From NCBI GenBank assembly GCA_022495005.1, contig JAGYXB010000200.1, positions 62,001 to 126,000 of the forward strand: 64,000 nt of DNA, given 5' to 3'. The notes below the pieces were generated by a model. The model did not search any database and had not been told where the DNA came from. It saw nothing but the letters and a program-made list of their open reading frames with translations. Of the stretch, positions 22,090 to 33,342 are shown in pieces; the stretch's first letter is position 1; every line of letters begins with the position of its first letter. A program made the translations under genes and the position numbers. This stretch comes from Rhyacophila brunnea (Eukaryota; Arthropoda; Insecta; Trichoptera; Rhyacophilidae).

Positions 22090-22346
22090 TCGTCACTGTT
22101 CTGGCAGAAGACACTAATTCGAAAAAATTTCATATTGAGTTAGTTATACCAAAATGTTCCTTATTTCAAACTTTACCGTCTGGAAACCTTCTTAATAAAT
22201 AAACAGTCCTTATTTAAAAGTCATCCTTTTTACGATTACTTAATAAACTCACATGATAGACCGTTTCAAACATTTTAACAACTTCAAAGTCAAATTACTT
22301 AAAACTAGTATTCTCCAGTTAGTGTGTTCTGCCAGAAAAGAGACGA
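22090..22346. mobile_element. TA-flanked MITE, 257 bp
   Basis: Inverted ends TCGTCACTGTTCTGGCAGAA and TCGTCTCTTTTCTGGCAGAA (right end inverted) with TA outside. Interior words CACTAATTCG...AAATTTCATATTGAGTTA resemble those inside the MITE at 13651, suggesting related families. Non-coding. Confidence 0.83.
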
Positions 22347-24460
22347 TATGACAAATTATTATTCATTTTGAAATTTAAAAAAATGTGATCAATACAATAC
22401 GCCGTATATAGAAATTGCTTGTTGCTAGTCAACCATTTCAACGTAGTATAAATTGTCAGTAGACAGTTTTTACATTGAAATTGAATGTAAATAAATTTTA
22501 CTTTGACTTTCGTATTTGTAAGGTATTGCTTGGTTACGTTAGATTACCGGCAGCATATAAAGTAATGACAAGAATTAGGAAATGTGGAATGATAGGGGGT
22601 TAATTTTCACTGTAGTTATAAATATGTAATATTTCTTTAAAATAGGTGCCAAATACTTTTTACATAATATGTACTCTTCGTGATTCAGTATAATCATGCT
22701 ATTGCAATCACATAGCCAGTGTAGATGATAAGGTTTTGTCAAAAATGCAAAAACCATACGTATGTGATATTTAATTGACACTGATGTATTGAGATATGAA
22801 AAATCCTCATCAATGCCAGTTTAATTACAATTATTGTATTAAGTTTTAGATGCATCTTGATCTTGTTTTCATACATATTTAGTGGTAGGATGAGGTGGTG
22901 GTAGATTAACAGTCGTTGTTGCTTGGTTGTTGAGATGAGAATTTATTAATTGATAAAAGACTACACTGGATACAATAATAAGGATGATGAGGTGAGATTA
23001 TGATCGCGAGGTAATGATGTATTGATGAGATCGATATGATCAATAGATTAATTATTGTAAGAATGCACTGAGAGACTTGATTCGAGTGGAATAAAGGATG
23101 TACTATGTCGAGTGAAGAACTCGTGACAATAGCAGTACCTACGTCTCGTGACGGACTCGATAAGTGGAGTGAAGATTCATAGATTGTTCTTCTTGTTTAT
23201 ATTAGTGCAGTACATTATATTATCATAGATATTGTCGTAATTTTCAATCAAATAAAACACTACTGGTCTAGTTATCACTGAGGAAACGCTGACAATTAAT
23301 ATTGCTAATATGTTGTTTTAATAACAAATCCGACATATTGTTAAAGTATGTCACTAATTTAATACAGAGTAGCATGATCGCTACACATATATCGCTGGCT
23401 GGCCTTTCATCATTCAAAGTCTGAGTGTTTGTGACTTACTTCTACTTCTACTTCTATTACTAACTACACTTATTTCACTACCCTACTGGCATTTTACCTC
23501 ATGGCATGTTGTAGTATTAAAATGGAGAAAAAAACTGTAACCCGAGAAATTCCTATCTTTCACATTTTATTGTCGTAGCTTATGGTTGCTTTCTTGAAGA
23601 ATTGTCTTTATTTATTTTTTATAAAATAAATTCGTGAATGAGATTTTTTATATTGATTTATGGAGTCGAATCTTCTGAAATGTCTCCTGAACGATGCTTC
23701 TCTCAGCAAAGGTAAAATTGAGAGTCATCTAGGGAAGAAAAATTGAACTAAAGAAAAACATCCCACTTCCGTAATATCATTAATGAACTTCTAAAAGATT
23801 TTCTTGCTTAGTATATGCAATAATATTTACAGTCTTGGCAATTTAATCGAATACTGTCCTCGATCGAAGAAGAAGTTTCTCGGACCTAATATATATCGTC
23901 ACCTCAATACTACAACTAGATAACTCTGATTTGGTCATTGTTGGGAGCATGAAATTTAAACTTTAATTGATTAACTTAAATCTAGGCGAAAATTATTATT
24001 AAAGATAAAAATGGAAAATTGTGCTTCTCTAATTGGGAACAATTAAAAATAATGTTGAATTGTATGAAACAATATTGTAGAAATATTAGTTTATTTATTT
24101 AATTCATTTATGATTTTAAAGTTATCTAATATTTTCAAACACAAATTTATTACAGTGCCCATTAACTTCTGACTTACCTAGTTTTATCATATTGTAGAAT
24201 AATATTCAATAGCTAATTCAAAAACAGTGAAAATCAAGTTATCCATATTATGTAGTATTGCGGCGACGATAATATATTTATATAATAATATTATAATGTG
24301 TATGAGTAGAAAAGAAGCACAGGTGCGTATTTTTTTTTGAGACAAATGCTTCTAATTAATTTAACTAACTTCTTTATTAAAAAAAACAAGACATATCGAT
24401 ACCCTTGTAATGCGTATATGGAAATTAAAAAATCAAAACTTTAAGATTTCCTATTAAATT
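22347..24460. other. No gene called; unusual purine-rich patch at 22870-23180
   Basis: 22870-23180 is rich in GATGAGGTG, GTGGTAG and GAGTGAAGA words, unlike the rest. It might be part of a retroelement leader or LTR, but no paired copy or frame is present. The rest is ordinary AT-rich sequence. Confidence 0.35.
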
Positions 24461-24471
24461 TTCCATTTAAT

Positions 24472-25564
24472 CATTATCATCATCATCAGAGGCGCGACAA
24501 CCCGGTGTGGGTCCTGGCCTCCTCCAACAGCTCCTTCCACCTGTCCCTATCCAGTGTGGCCGCTTTTCAATTTGGTACCCCCAGAATACGGCAGTCACTG
24601 GCAGCTCCATCTAACCAGCGAATCTTTGGCCTCCCTCTTCTTCTACGTCCTATTGGATTGCTGGACATCACTCTCTTTGCCGGTTCATTGTCATTCATAC
24701 GGTGCATATGACCTAGCCATCGCAGTCTCCCAATCTTAATTGATTGAACTGCGCTGCAATCTTCGTACAGCCCGTAGACCTCAGCATTATATCTTCTCCT
24801 CCAATTGGTGCCATCCCTGATCGGTCCATATATACGGCGGAGAATTTTTCTTTCAAAGATGTTCAGGGCTCGTTCATTTTGCACAGTTAATTCCAGGTTT
24901 CCGATGCGTATGTGAGCACTGGCTTTACAAGTGTCTTGTAAAGAGTGCTTTTAGTTCGACGAGATAGTAAGCGGGACTTAAAATGTCTTAACAGACCAAA
25001 GTAGCATTTTTTCGCAGACATGATTCTCTTGTTGATTTCTTCTGCAATATCATTATGTCGAGTTACAAGAAATCCAAGGTATATGAAACTGTCGACCGTA
25101 TCAAACTTGTATGCACCAATATCTAACTTTGGTGCGACTTCTCGTGGTGTGACATAGACAGGCATGTATTTAGGTTTTGCCTCGTTTATTTGTAAACCCA
25201 TTCTTTTGGCAGAGGCTTCTAGTGCTGTGAATGCCTTTTTCAGCGCCAATTCTAATATGGCAATGATGTCGATATCATCAGCATACGCCAGCAGCTGCAC
25301 AGGCTTAGTAAATATCGTGCCGCTGCCACGGGCATCAATCTTTGCATCCCGTATCGCCTTTTGTAGCGCAATATTGAAAAGAAGGCATGCCAGAGCGTCA
25401 CCTTGCCTTAGGCCATTCAGTGATACAAATGGCTCGGATATTTCCGCTTGAAGCTTTACCCGGCATTGTACTGGTGTCATTGTCATCTCTACAAGTTTAA
25501 TTATTTTCGTCGGAATTTCAAATTCCCACATTGCTTCGTATAACCGGAGTATCCGTATAACCAT
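24472..25564 (-). mobile_element. 5'-truncated RTE-like LINE with 11-bp duplication
   Basis: Flanked by TTCCATTTAAT at 24461-24471 and 25565-25575. The 3' tail is (GAT)n-like, at the left end. It covers the later half of the RT and the C-terminal region. A single-base shift near 24885 splits the coding sequence in two, so the element is dead. Confidence 0.93.
24567..24884 (-). pseudogene. RTE-like LINE C-terminus
   Basis: Continues the preceding frame after a one-base shift. Blocks: MQNERALNIFERKILRRIYG, then IKIGRLRWLGHMHRMND, then RRRRGRPKIRWLD. This is the standard ORF2 C-terminal series in insect RTE-like elements. The remaining 3' part to the GAT tail at 24472 is short. Confidence 0.9.
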
Positions 25565-25570
25565 TTCCAT
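24887..25570 (-). pseudogene. RTE-like reverse transcriptase, second half
   Basis: The frame has LNGLRQGDALACLLFNIAL (51-69), the catalytic YADD (96-99) in QLLAYADDIDII, a thumb-type YLGFLVTRHNDIAEEI block, and KTLVKPVLTYASETWN at the end. Motif A and everything N-terminal are missing because of 5' truncation. The catalytic doublet is intact. The frame is lost at TYASETW, where the family normally continues directly into the QNERAL block found in the adjacent frame. The first few residues may be flanking sequence. Confidence 0.93.
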
Positions 25571-25575
25571 TTAAT

Positions 25576-25936
25576 ATGGACAGATTATTTAAAAAAAATG
25601 TAAGTGTGAGATTAATAATAATTTTAATTAAACAATTAAATATAATTGTTTACGAAAATGTCTGGGTTGATGCCTTTTTAAAGTATTAAATTATATTCAC
25701 TATTGCTGAATTCTATTAGGGTATATCACAAAAGTTATACATTTTTCGATACTTAAAAGTTTTAAAAAATTAAAACGAAAAATTGAAATTTTAAAACGGC
25801 ATTATCTTAGAACAATGTGTTTATGGATGGTTTCCGTTGTTTTGATGGTGTTACGCTTACACCCACCCACCTAGTAGTATTAAACACGTCCATATACGCG
25901 ATTTCGGAACTATTTACTATACTCAACGTACACACG
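25576..25936. other. No gene seen
   Basis: AT-rich sequence with no supported feature. Confidence 0.45.
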
Positions 25937-25938
25937 TA

Positions 25939-26078
25939 AACCGGCCAATTTGACTAATTATTTTCGCACAAAAGAAAATATATTCTACGTTCTATAAAAT
26001 ATCGTTAATTAATGTTAGTGGGTTAAAGTATTTACTTAACTATTTCTTTTATCCGAAAATTAGTCAAATTGGCCGGCT
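25939..26078. mobile_element. TA-flanked small MITE, about 140 bp
   Basis: Inverted ends AACCGGCCAATTTGACTAAT and the inverse AGTCAAATTGGCCGGCT with TA at 25937-25938 and 26079-26080. The arms extend through TTTTCG and partly through a CTTTT stretch. Confidence 0.8.
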
Positions 26079-26119
26079 TAAATAAAATAAAATACTTAAA
26101 ATCTTGTGAATTATTTATT

Positions 26120-26372
26120 GAATAAAAGAAATAGTTAATTAACATTATTAGCAAGTTCAAGAAAGTAATAATAGAAAATATTGGAGTGATCCGTGATGTC
26201 GGTTAGTAATTGTCGCAATTAAGCATGGCAGTCGTAGTATAGTGGTAATCCACAGGGCGCGATACCCAAGAGACGCAGGATCAGTTCCTGCCGGGTGTCT
26301 TACTTTTTTCAGAAAAGATTTTTTATTTTGGCTATATTTTCTCATGAGTGTTTTCAAAATTATGTATTTTAT
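26120..26372 (+). mobile_element. tRNA-derived SINE
   Basis: The tRNA-like core 26230-26300 has an A-box-like TAGTATAGTGGTAATCC and a degenerate B box (GGATCAGTTCC). Upstream is the family block GGAGTGATCCGTGATGTCGG, shared with 39395. The tail ends GTGTTTTCAAAATTATGTAT. Internal pol III promoter elements suggest how it was transcribed. The core is reminiscent of tRNA-Asp but cloverleaf pairing is incomplete. Confidence 0.8.
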
Positions 26373-26900
26373 TGTTTTATATTTGCTGGGCGCACAGTTC
26401 GGGAAACTTCTGTCTTCAAATTGTGTATGAAACACAGCACCGCGAAGTTAGTTGACAAACTCGATTCGTTACCGGCATATCGGCTATAACGTAACCAACA
26501 CCCCCCCCCAACCTTCCCTTTCTCATTACGACCAGTTTTATGGCAGTGCATTTTTCTTTTTCTTCTTTTTCGGTATCGCGGGTACAATATTTCCACTTTA
26601 CTAAACATACAGTCGTTTCCTTTTGAAACAAACTTGCCATGAAAATTGCTTTAAAATGTTGTATCACCTTTCCAGGACTATTATAATATGTTATTTATTT
26701 AATTAATAAGATGTAGGTTATTTTTATCGTCGGAACATGAACTCAACTTAAGTTGAAGCCTTTACTCAGCCTTTCTACAAGAGGCATCTAGCGGAAAAAT
26801 ACGAAGCTTGCAATTTGAGACATTTTTTTGATAATTTACAATTTAAACTGTATTCATTAATAAATTTGTATCTAAAAACATTAAAAATAAAAATATTTTT

Positions 26901-27104
26901 GGTACTGTTCGGTTATCAGGAATACAGCGGAAAACACATTTTGAAAATAGCCGATAAACTGGATTATTTGTTAGGTTAACTTAACCAAACCTAACCCAAC
27001 CTTACCTAACCTAACCTAAACTAACCCAAACTAACAAATAATCCAGTATATCGGGTATTTTCAAAATGTGTTTTCCGCTGTATTCCTGATAACCGAACAG
27101 TACC
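26901..27104. mobile_element. 204-bp MITE with 8-bp duplication and CCTAA-rich core
   Basis: Inverted ends GGTACTGTTCGGTTATCAGG pair over about 75 bp. An 8-bp duplication ATATTTTT flanks it at 26893-26900 and 27105-27112. The loop, about 26975-27030, is a degenerate CCTAA/CCTAAC array. An 8-bp duplication fits hAT or P elements. A half copy lies at 12786-12849. Confidence 0.9.
26975..27030. repeat. Degenerate (CCTAA)n, insect-telomere-like
   Basis: Words ACCTAACCTAACCTAAACTA and neighbours match the TTAGG insect telomere repeat with interruptions. The tract sits exactly in the loop of a MITE, so it is interstitial and was probably mobilised with it, not a chromosome end. Confidence 0.7.
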
Positions 27105-27454
27105 ATATTTTTTATTTTAAAACAAAGATAAACCTACAATTTAATAAAATTGTTATAAAATGTGAATTTGGTGCAAGGTCCCACGTTATTATTACATATT
27201 ATTTTATAGTCATATTTATTAATATAGTTAGTTTATTAAGTTTTCTATTTTTCTATTTCTAGTTTGATAATTTTTGACTAATTCATACTTTTAATATATT
27301 TTATATTCATTTTATAAAACATCGATTTTTATAAAAATATAAATGTGTATAACTTGAAATCTTTTTTATTTATATCAAATCTTAATTAGGTATGGTTCCA
27401 ATATTGAAGCTCGATTGACTGACGCCACCCGTAGCGCCGTCAAATTAAGAGCGT

Positions 27455-27811
27455 ACATAAGTGAAACGGCAAATAATTTTCAACAGTATGTGGAACAAAA
27501 TTTCGCAATCGTCGCCAATCGGAAACTGACACTCGAGGTGTGAGCAAGTCAATTTGTTTTGTGATGGCGTCGGAGGAATATATTCTTAAATCGTGCAAAG
27601 ATGACTAAAAACGTTCCGCATGTACTTGAAAAAGAAAACATGTCAATGAATATACGAATTATTACGAATATAATAATAAACATAACATTAAAAGGTCGCA
27701 TTTTGAATTTTTATGAAAAATTATATTTCGTTCGGCTCGCGTCATTTGCACAATCCGCGCATCGCCCAGTCACAATATTTTTAGACCATGCCTCAGCTGA
27801 AGTATAGCCTT
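27455..27811 (+). repeat. 357-bp dispersed repeat, copy 2, with short peptide frame
   Basis: Same ends and length as 839-1196. The 14-codon frame at 27564-27608 reads MASEEYILKSCKDD. Of four codon differences between the copies, three are synonymous. CpG content is high for the region. Confidence 0.75.
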
Positions 27812-27889
27812 AATGGAATATGACCGAGACATTCTGTATTACATAATAAATAGAAAACTATAGTCACATTATGAGAGGACATAGTAGGT

Positions 27890-28162
27890 CTAGTGTTCTT
27901 GATTGTATTATACAATGATAGATCAACTGAATACGTGGCAGGGAAGACCATCAGTTCAAGTTCAGTTCTGCCGAACTGTTCCGGGTAGCAGACATTAAAG
28001 TGAAGATCCCCTTGATGGTGGCTGACCTCTGATTGTGGGATGGCATAATAAGATAGTTATGATATCCCATTGTATTGGGTTGTGATATTCAACGATTTCT
28101 GAAATTAAAACTATATACGAGTATTACGAGTACAGTTTTATTTAAAAAAAAAAAAAAAAAAA
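27890..28162 (+). mobile_element. Poly(A)-tailed retroposon, SINE-like
   Basis: A GC-richer body (GCAGGGAAGACCATCAGTTC, a B-box-like GTTCAAGTTC, CTTGATGGTGGCTGACC) ends in 19 consecutive A. No frame. The target duplication and 5' end are not clear, so the start is approximate. Confidence 0.55.
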
Positions 28163-28584
28163 GATGTATCGTAAAAACTTTGGTAGTATAATTATGCTAA
28201 TAATATAATTAGGTACCTACGTAATATTTTTTTATAGCCAGCTGACTTGGCACGTTTTATATTTTCGTCAGCTTTTATAATACCTATTTTAACTTAAGTA
28301 TTTAAAAAAAATCATAAAGTTATTTTTATACCTCATTACTGGTATGGTACGAGAGAAGTCAAAATAAAATTTAAAAATGCTACACAGATAAAAACAGCTA
28401 TGTGTTTACGTAGTCGGATTATGTAAAATTCCCCGAATAAGATTGGAAAATCTCATTAGTAGATATCTGATCAAAAAATATTATTTTTTGTCCAATACTT
28501 TCTTTAATTTTCGGTCGGTAGCTTAATTTTTATTCAAATATTAGAAAACATAAATCTTACACCTAAGAAGAATACACCTTAACC
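28163..28584. other. No gene seen
   Basis: AT-rich sequence with no supported feature. Confidence 0.45.
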
Positions 28585-29127
28585 CAGTGGCGAAGGGTTG
28601 AGGTAGGCTGTTAAGATCCGACATAAATAGTATACACTTAATTTTGTCAGTCATAATTATTTGTTTTCATTGAAATAAGACTACAGTTTATAGATGGTAT
28701 TGGTTAGTTTTTTTAAATTCAATTAAACCCTGCGAAACCAAGCCATAATAGATAATAGTGAAAAATTCTTGTCTATCTATAGAATATCTAAAATTATGCA
28801 ATTAAATCATACATAACTTTGAATATTTTATAGATATAATAATATTTTTTATCTTTTATAGTGTGGCTTAGGCAGGGCTTGGTGAATTTAAAAAATGTAC
28901 CAACAGCATGTGTAATATAATATGTTATTAATCAAACGAAAACAAATACGTATGAATAAAAAGATGTGCAAAATTTTGTCTTATCGTCCAAAATATACCA
29001 AAACTATTAAGGCTTGATTAGGCAGGGTTTATTTTTTTTTAACTAACCAATACCATGTATCAATTATTGTAATCTTAGTTCAATAAAAACAAATACGTAT
29101 GACTATCAATGTGTAATGTGCACTAAT
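28585..29127. mobile_element. hAT MITE copy, right end lost
   Basis: Left end CAGTGGCGAAGGGTTGAGG and the complete arm structure match 8381-8966. The right arm stops after AATGTGCACTAATTTACAG, and the terminal CCACCCTTCGCCACTG is missing. No duplication can therefore be read. Confidence 0.85.
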
Positions 29128-29456
29128 TTACAGAGGCTTTCACTGCGAATCGCTGTCATATCGCCTCTTCTCATCTAGAGGAGGATCCGCCGATCAGGTT
29201 CTCACTTCAATTCTGATAAACAACTTTACAATTTTGCTAAGTTCTTCCGTCTTACCCACCGCCAGGGCACCTTTCAATTCGTCGACATTTTCAAAGATAT
29301 CCGCAATTAGCAGCTGCACTCTGTGTCATTCATATTTAGGGCATTGTACTGCTTATATGTATAAAGTCATCCAAAACATCAAATTCATTGCAGAGTTGCG
29401 AATCGCTTCTTCCCATGAGGGCATCAAATCTTTTACCCATTGTGTGTCCTGTTCTT
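29128..29456 (-). pseudogene. Unidentified decayed coding fragment
   Basis: On the minus strand one frame reads VQLLIADIFENVDELKGALA, then VGKTEELSKIVKLFIRIEVR and T-stop. Upstream in shifted frames are GHTMGKRFDALMGRSDSQLC and NEFDVLDDFIHISS. The amphipathic, coding-like composition and codon use in an otherwise AT-rich region suggest a real protein origin with at least two frame breaks. It could be a processed pseudogene of a host helical-repeat protein or an exon remnant. I cannot name the family, and no poly(A) or duplication is evident. Confidence 0.45.
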
Positions 29457-30384
29457 AGTTTTTATTAATATTGGTACCTAATGTATGTACCTATACTCAA
29501 ATCAATAATTAAACTTATAAAACCAAAATCAGCATGTTATTCGTTCTATTGGCACGTAACCTAACTATATAAAAGTGAAGTTTGAAGTGAAACAAATCAA
29601 ACATAATAAATCTCACCACCTCTACTCAACAACTGTAACATGGAATGATATCATCGCTTTCACACATTACATAAACTATTTCAAATGTTAATAATCGGAC
29701 ACAAACTTAATAAAAGTCTCTATGTGGGTGAAACGCGTGTAGCGAAACATTTTTTTACTTGTGGTGAATACCACGCAATGAACGCATGTTCTAATAAATA
29801 ACATCAGTATCAAATGTCGGAGTCGATCCACTGTTGGATGAATCATTAAACTCAGTCAAAGCTCACTTGAGAGCGTGGCACAACTCCTGGGACATAACGA
29901 GGCGTAAACAACTGTACATATGTTTCACATCGAACGTAGTGCTCGTGATATGCACGATGAAGACCGAGTGTAGTGCGGGGCAGGTTTGGTTTTGAAGGTT
30001 CGCTGCTACGCAACTCGTTAGCTTGGCGACCTCTATCACAACACATAAGACTCCTCTGTCATGTTACCCATTGATTCATTGATTATCCAAAAAAATAATT
30101 ATCTGATATGCCGCGTTCCTACATATCAGTTTTTGTTGACCAACTCTCTGTTCAATAAGACTTGAAACTAAATTGATATCACATAGTATTATCAACAAAG
30201 TTGATCAACTTGTAAGGTGAATTGATGTAGAGGCCCCTTTCTTTTAGTAGATTCAATAATTGTGAGTCATCTTTGAGTTGACAATTCTTCAATTTGATTA
30301 TTCGAACCAACAGTAGATATTTATCAGTTTCAGTCTCTGCAAGTGTATGTTCAAATTCAAATTAAAATTCAATTAGAAATTATA
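29457..30384. other. No gene called; GC-richer patch 29830-30060
   Basis: The patch contains a 64-codon minus frame (MCCDRGRQANELRSSEPSKP...) with no recognised domain. CCACTGTTGGATGAA at its left edge resembles the 3' region of the RTE copy at 15.7 kb (CCACTGCTGGATGAAG), so part may be another decayed LINE end. The rest is AT-rich. Confidence 0.35.
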
Positions 30385-30640
30385 AATTTAAGACGTTCAC
30401 AACATGTCATTTAAAAAACAAAGAAACGGTGTATAAAGAAATAAATATATGCAGTATCACAAAACCAGTATTGAAATGAAAGTAAAAGATTTGGTCGAAC
30501 AGAGTTATTGCCCTCCCAGTTAGCATCACTAATTGAAGGTTAGTTCTGTTCCTCGGGAGAACAAACAACTGATGTTCCCGATTTCTAAGATAGTTATCAG
30601 GGACACACAAGTCAATACTACCAAGAATGGCAGAGTTCTC
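30385..30640 (-). mobile_element. 5'-truncated LINE, C-terminus and 3'UTR
   Basis: Minus strand: a short coding piece VPDNYLRNREHQLFVLPRNR followed by TNLQ...GRAITLFDQI matches the terminal ORF2 motif of CR1/Jockey-group LINEs (typically Y-TRNR...LPR-RT...). It is followed by the shared 3' block (AAGACGTTCACAACATGTC on the plus strand). Only about 50 codons remain. No target duplication is read. Confidence 0.7.
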
Positions 30641-31478
30641 ATTTACACCACGTATAAGTCGAGAAAACTACGTGACAAATATTGATATCTTTTAGCATCT
30701 AAACTACAGTATGTAAGCATACTTAAGAGAAATTCAGCTGGATAAAGCCACGGATAGTATCCATATAACCTCAAATAAAGGAGTCTCAAAAATTTAATTT
30801 TTCAGTTCATACAAATAGCTATAACAATGAAGAAGCGGAGGGTTTTTACAAAGAAACATGAATGCTATATATAATATATTTACCAATATATTGTATTTCC
30901 ATTTACGTTACAACAGTGGCTTGGCGTTGTAGCTTTCTTCGTGAAGTACGAAAAAAAATTACATTCAAAATAAGCCGAAAACGAGCAGATTGCTACGTGT
31001 GAATTATTATATTGTAGGTACTCATGCATCGGATGGTTGTTTCATTTTACTTTTTTGGCCAAGTTTGTTTTTGCTCTTTGATGCCCTCAAAGGGAAAATA
31101 GCATCGGGACTTGAATACAAAACGACCGCATCTTTTCCCCTCTAATAAACTCAGTCAAACTTACTTTCGCATAAATTTGAACAACTCTCGCGTGTGTTCA
31201 TAAATTATTATTGTACCTCCATTGAATACAATGAATAGTAAATTTTGTGGAGTAACTTTCATCGTACTTTTCGCAGTTATGTATATTGCGTAGTTAATTA
31301 TTATTTTCCGAAAGTGGATTTTAATTAAAAAAAACTCTTTTTTAGATGTTAAGGGATAGTGTAATGCTTTTAACCTCTAGCGACAGAATATCTTCAAAGC
31401 ATTCAATTTATATTCGATACGTACGAGCAATGACTATGAAAAATATCTGGAAAAGAAAATGACACTCATTTTATTGTC
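30641..31478. other. No gene seen
   Basis: Mostly AT-rich. 31030-31190 is somewhat GC-richer and unique in the window. No supported frame. Confidence 0.4.
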
Positions 31479-31672
31479 GCGTCTGCCGAATGGCATAATC
31501 TGTTCTAACGCCATTACAATAAAGGTGATATTGCTATAAATTCCTGATGCTTTTTGTTGGGTCTGCCGAATGGTTCGGTTCGAACGGGTTTGCTCAAATG
31601 AACATTGACATTAGAAACACTGCTCTAACGCCATTACAATAAAGGTCATAGTGCTATAAATTCCCAATGCGT
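31479..31672. repeat. Local tandem duplication (about 80 bp, second copy with 40-bp insertion)
   Basis: GTCTGCCGAATGG occurs at 31481 and 31561. TCTAACGCCATTACAATAAA occurs at 31504 and 31624, followed by near-identical GCTATAAATTCC. The offset changes from 80 to 120 bp, so the second unit has gained about 40 bp. Confidence 0.85.
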
Positions 31673-32097
31673 GATATCGCATAATGGAAATTGCGTGACG
31701 TCTACCTATACATGCGAATGCGCGAATTTACTTGCTAGCTACTGTATTGAGTGCGTCGTCCATTAATAATGTCATTGCGTACGAGTATCTTAAATATTTG
31801 TTTAAATCAAAATATAAATTTTCAATAAAAATATTTCCTTATTATTTTCTGTAATTCAATGTTTATTTTTATCACTTAAATGTATTCTAACAAGTTTTTT
31901 CGAATGTAACAAAGTATTTTCAAAATAATATATTTTTTTGATGTAGATAATTGAAAAAGCATTGATATTTATAAAAAAAACTTCAGTATGTATGATCACA
32001 ATATTAATAAAAATATGTTCGTAGATTATTAAGTATATTAACAATTAATTAAGTATAGTAGGTTGGGCTTATTAGGTACCATTAGCAAGTGATTCTT
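31673..32097. other. No gene seen
   Basis: AT-rich sequence with no supported feature. Confidence 0.45.
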
Positions 32098-32165
32098 TTA
32101 AAATTTAAACGTCATATTGCGAACGTTCTGAATTCGTAATTTGTTATGTACACAATGTGTTTCTT
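32098..32165 (+). mobile_element. LINE 3' end block, diverged
   Basis: ACGTCATATTGCGAACGTTC followed by AATTTGTTATGTACACAATG is a diverged copy of the LINE 3' block at 730-780. A short CpG-rich patch (CCTGGCGCGTAATGACCAGG region, 32190-32215) follows. Confidence 0.45.
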
Positions 32166-32561
32166 TAATACTTTGGACGCTGAAGACGCACCTGGCGCGT
32201 AATGACCAGGCGGCCGATCGATGTAATTAACGTGCATTTTAAAGGTGGTAATTAAAAAATCATTATCTAGTCTGCAGCGAATGAGTTAATAAATAAAGAA
32301 AAGTATACATGTGTCAATAATTAACTCATTTGCATTGTATAATTACAATAATGCAAACTGCCTATACGTATTTCTAAGGATATCATTACCTACTACCGAT
32401 TGTATTTTGTACCCTTAACCCTCTTAAATGACAAATAAATTTAATATACAAATTGGGTGGTTCGTAAGTCAACGATGTTGAATGAAAATTACTACTGAAA
32501 AAATGGGTTAATTCATCGCATGAGAATGGTTGAATTCAAAATAACTACGATACAGTATAAT

Positions 32562-32700
32562 ATTTATTTATTTAAAAAAGTCACATTGAACATATAACAA
32601 ATTATTAACTCAAAACGTTCACAACATGACATTTATAATAAAAAGTACAAGTAAATCAAGAAAAAACAAACCAAAAAAATAATTTTATAGCAAAAGAAAT
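32562..32700 (-). mobile_element. LINE 3' end (minus)
   Basis: A TATTTATTTATTT tail (complement) is followed by AACGTTCACAACATGACATT, the inverse of the 3' block at 730-760. No coding sequence remains. Confidence 0.6.
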
Positions 32701-33194
32701 TTTAAAAAAGTGTACAATATATTATTAATTTCAACGGTAGAGAAGATAATAATTAACATATAAAGTTTATTATTATATATCAAGTAATTATGGGTAATCA
32801 TTAATCATTTTGAAATCGTGTAAATAGTATTTGTGGATTGAGTTGGCATGATAGATTGATTTTTAATATTACGAGTATGTTTATAACTGTTCAAATATTG
32901 CAATCACATCCAGTGAGAATCCAAACAATATCGTTCAATATGAGCGATTTAATTCCATAGCGCAAATAACATGAAAAATCCATACGTCTCTGTCATAAAT
33001 TGCGAAAGTTTTATCGTTTATGTACGGCGTCATAATACAGGGATGTTTCGAAAGTTTTGAATGAACATCGAACTGAAAGTTTTCAATTTTTATGTAAAAT
33101 ACTTTTCTGATAGATTATGTAATAGTAACAATGAAAAAATGTTATGTGGAAGTAATGAGATACGTGGTTTTAATATTCTTTCCTTTTTTTCAAT
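32701..33194. other. No gene seen
   Basis: AT-rich sequence with no supported feature. Confidence 0.45.
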
Positions 33195-33300
33195 GTACGT
33201 ATTATAAATACACATACATACTACACACTTTTGAAAAATTTCATGTTAGAATATAAATTAACCGAGTGGAATTCGAACACACTTATTTTACTTTTTTCAC
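33195..33300 (-). mobile_element. tRNA-derived SINE fragment
   Basis: A minus-strand B-box-like TGTTCGAATTCCACT is followed by a body ending in TTTTTCAAAAGTGTGTAGTA, similar to other SINE tails here. No good A box. Confidence 0.4.
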
Positions 33301-33342
33301 TAATGAGTGGTCTTATCTTTTGAGATACCGTACCGTCTATAC

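Noticed and set aside
22870..23400. Possible LTR or retroviral-type leader from purine-rich repeats
   Set aside because: No paired LTR, no TG/CA ends, no primer-binding site or gag/pol nearby.
26975..27030. True telomere or chromosome end
   Set aside because: The CCTAA tract is short, degenerate and inside a MITE with target duplications; unique DNA continues on both sides.
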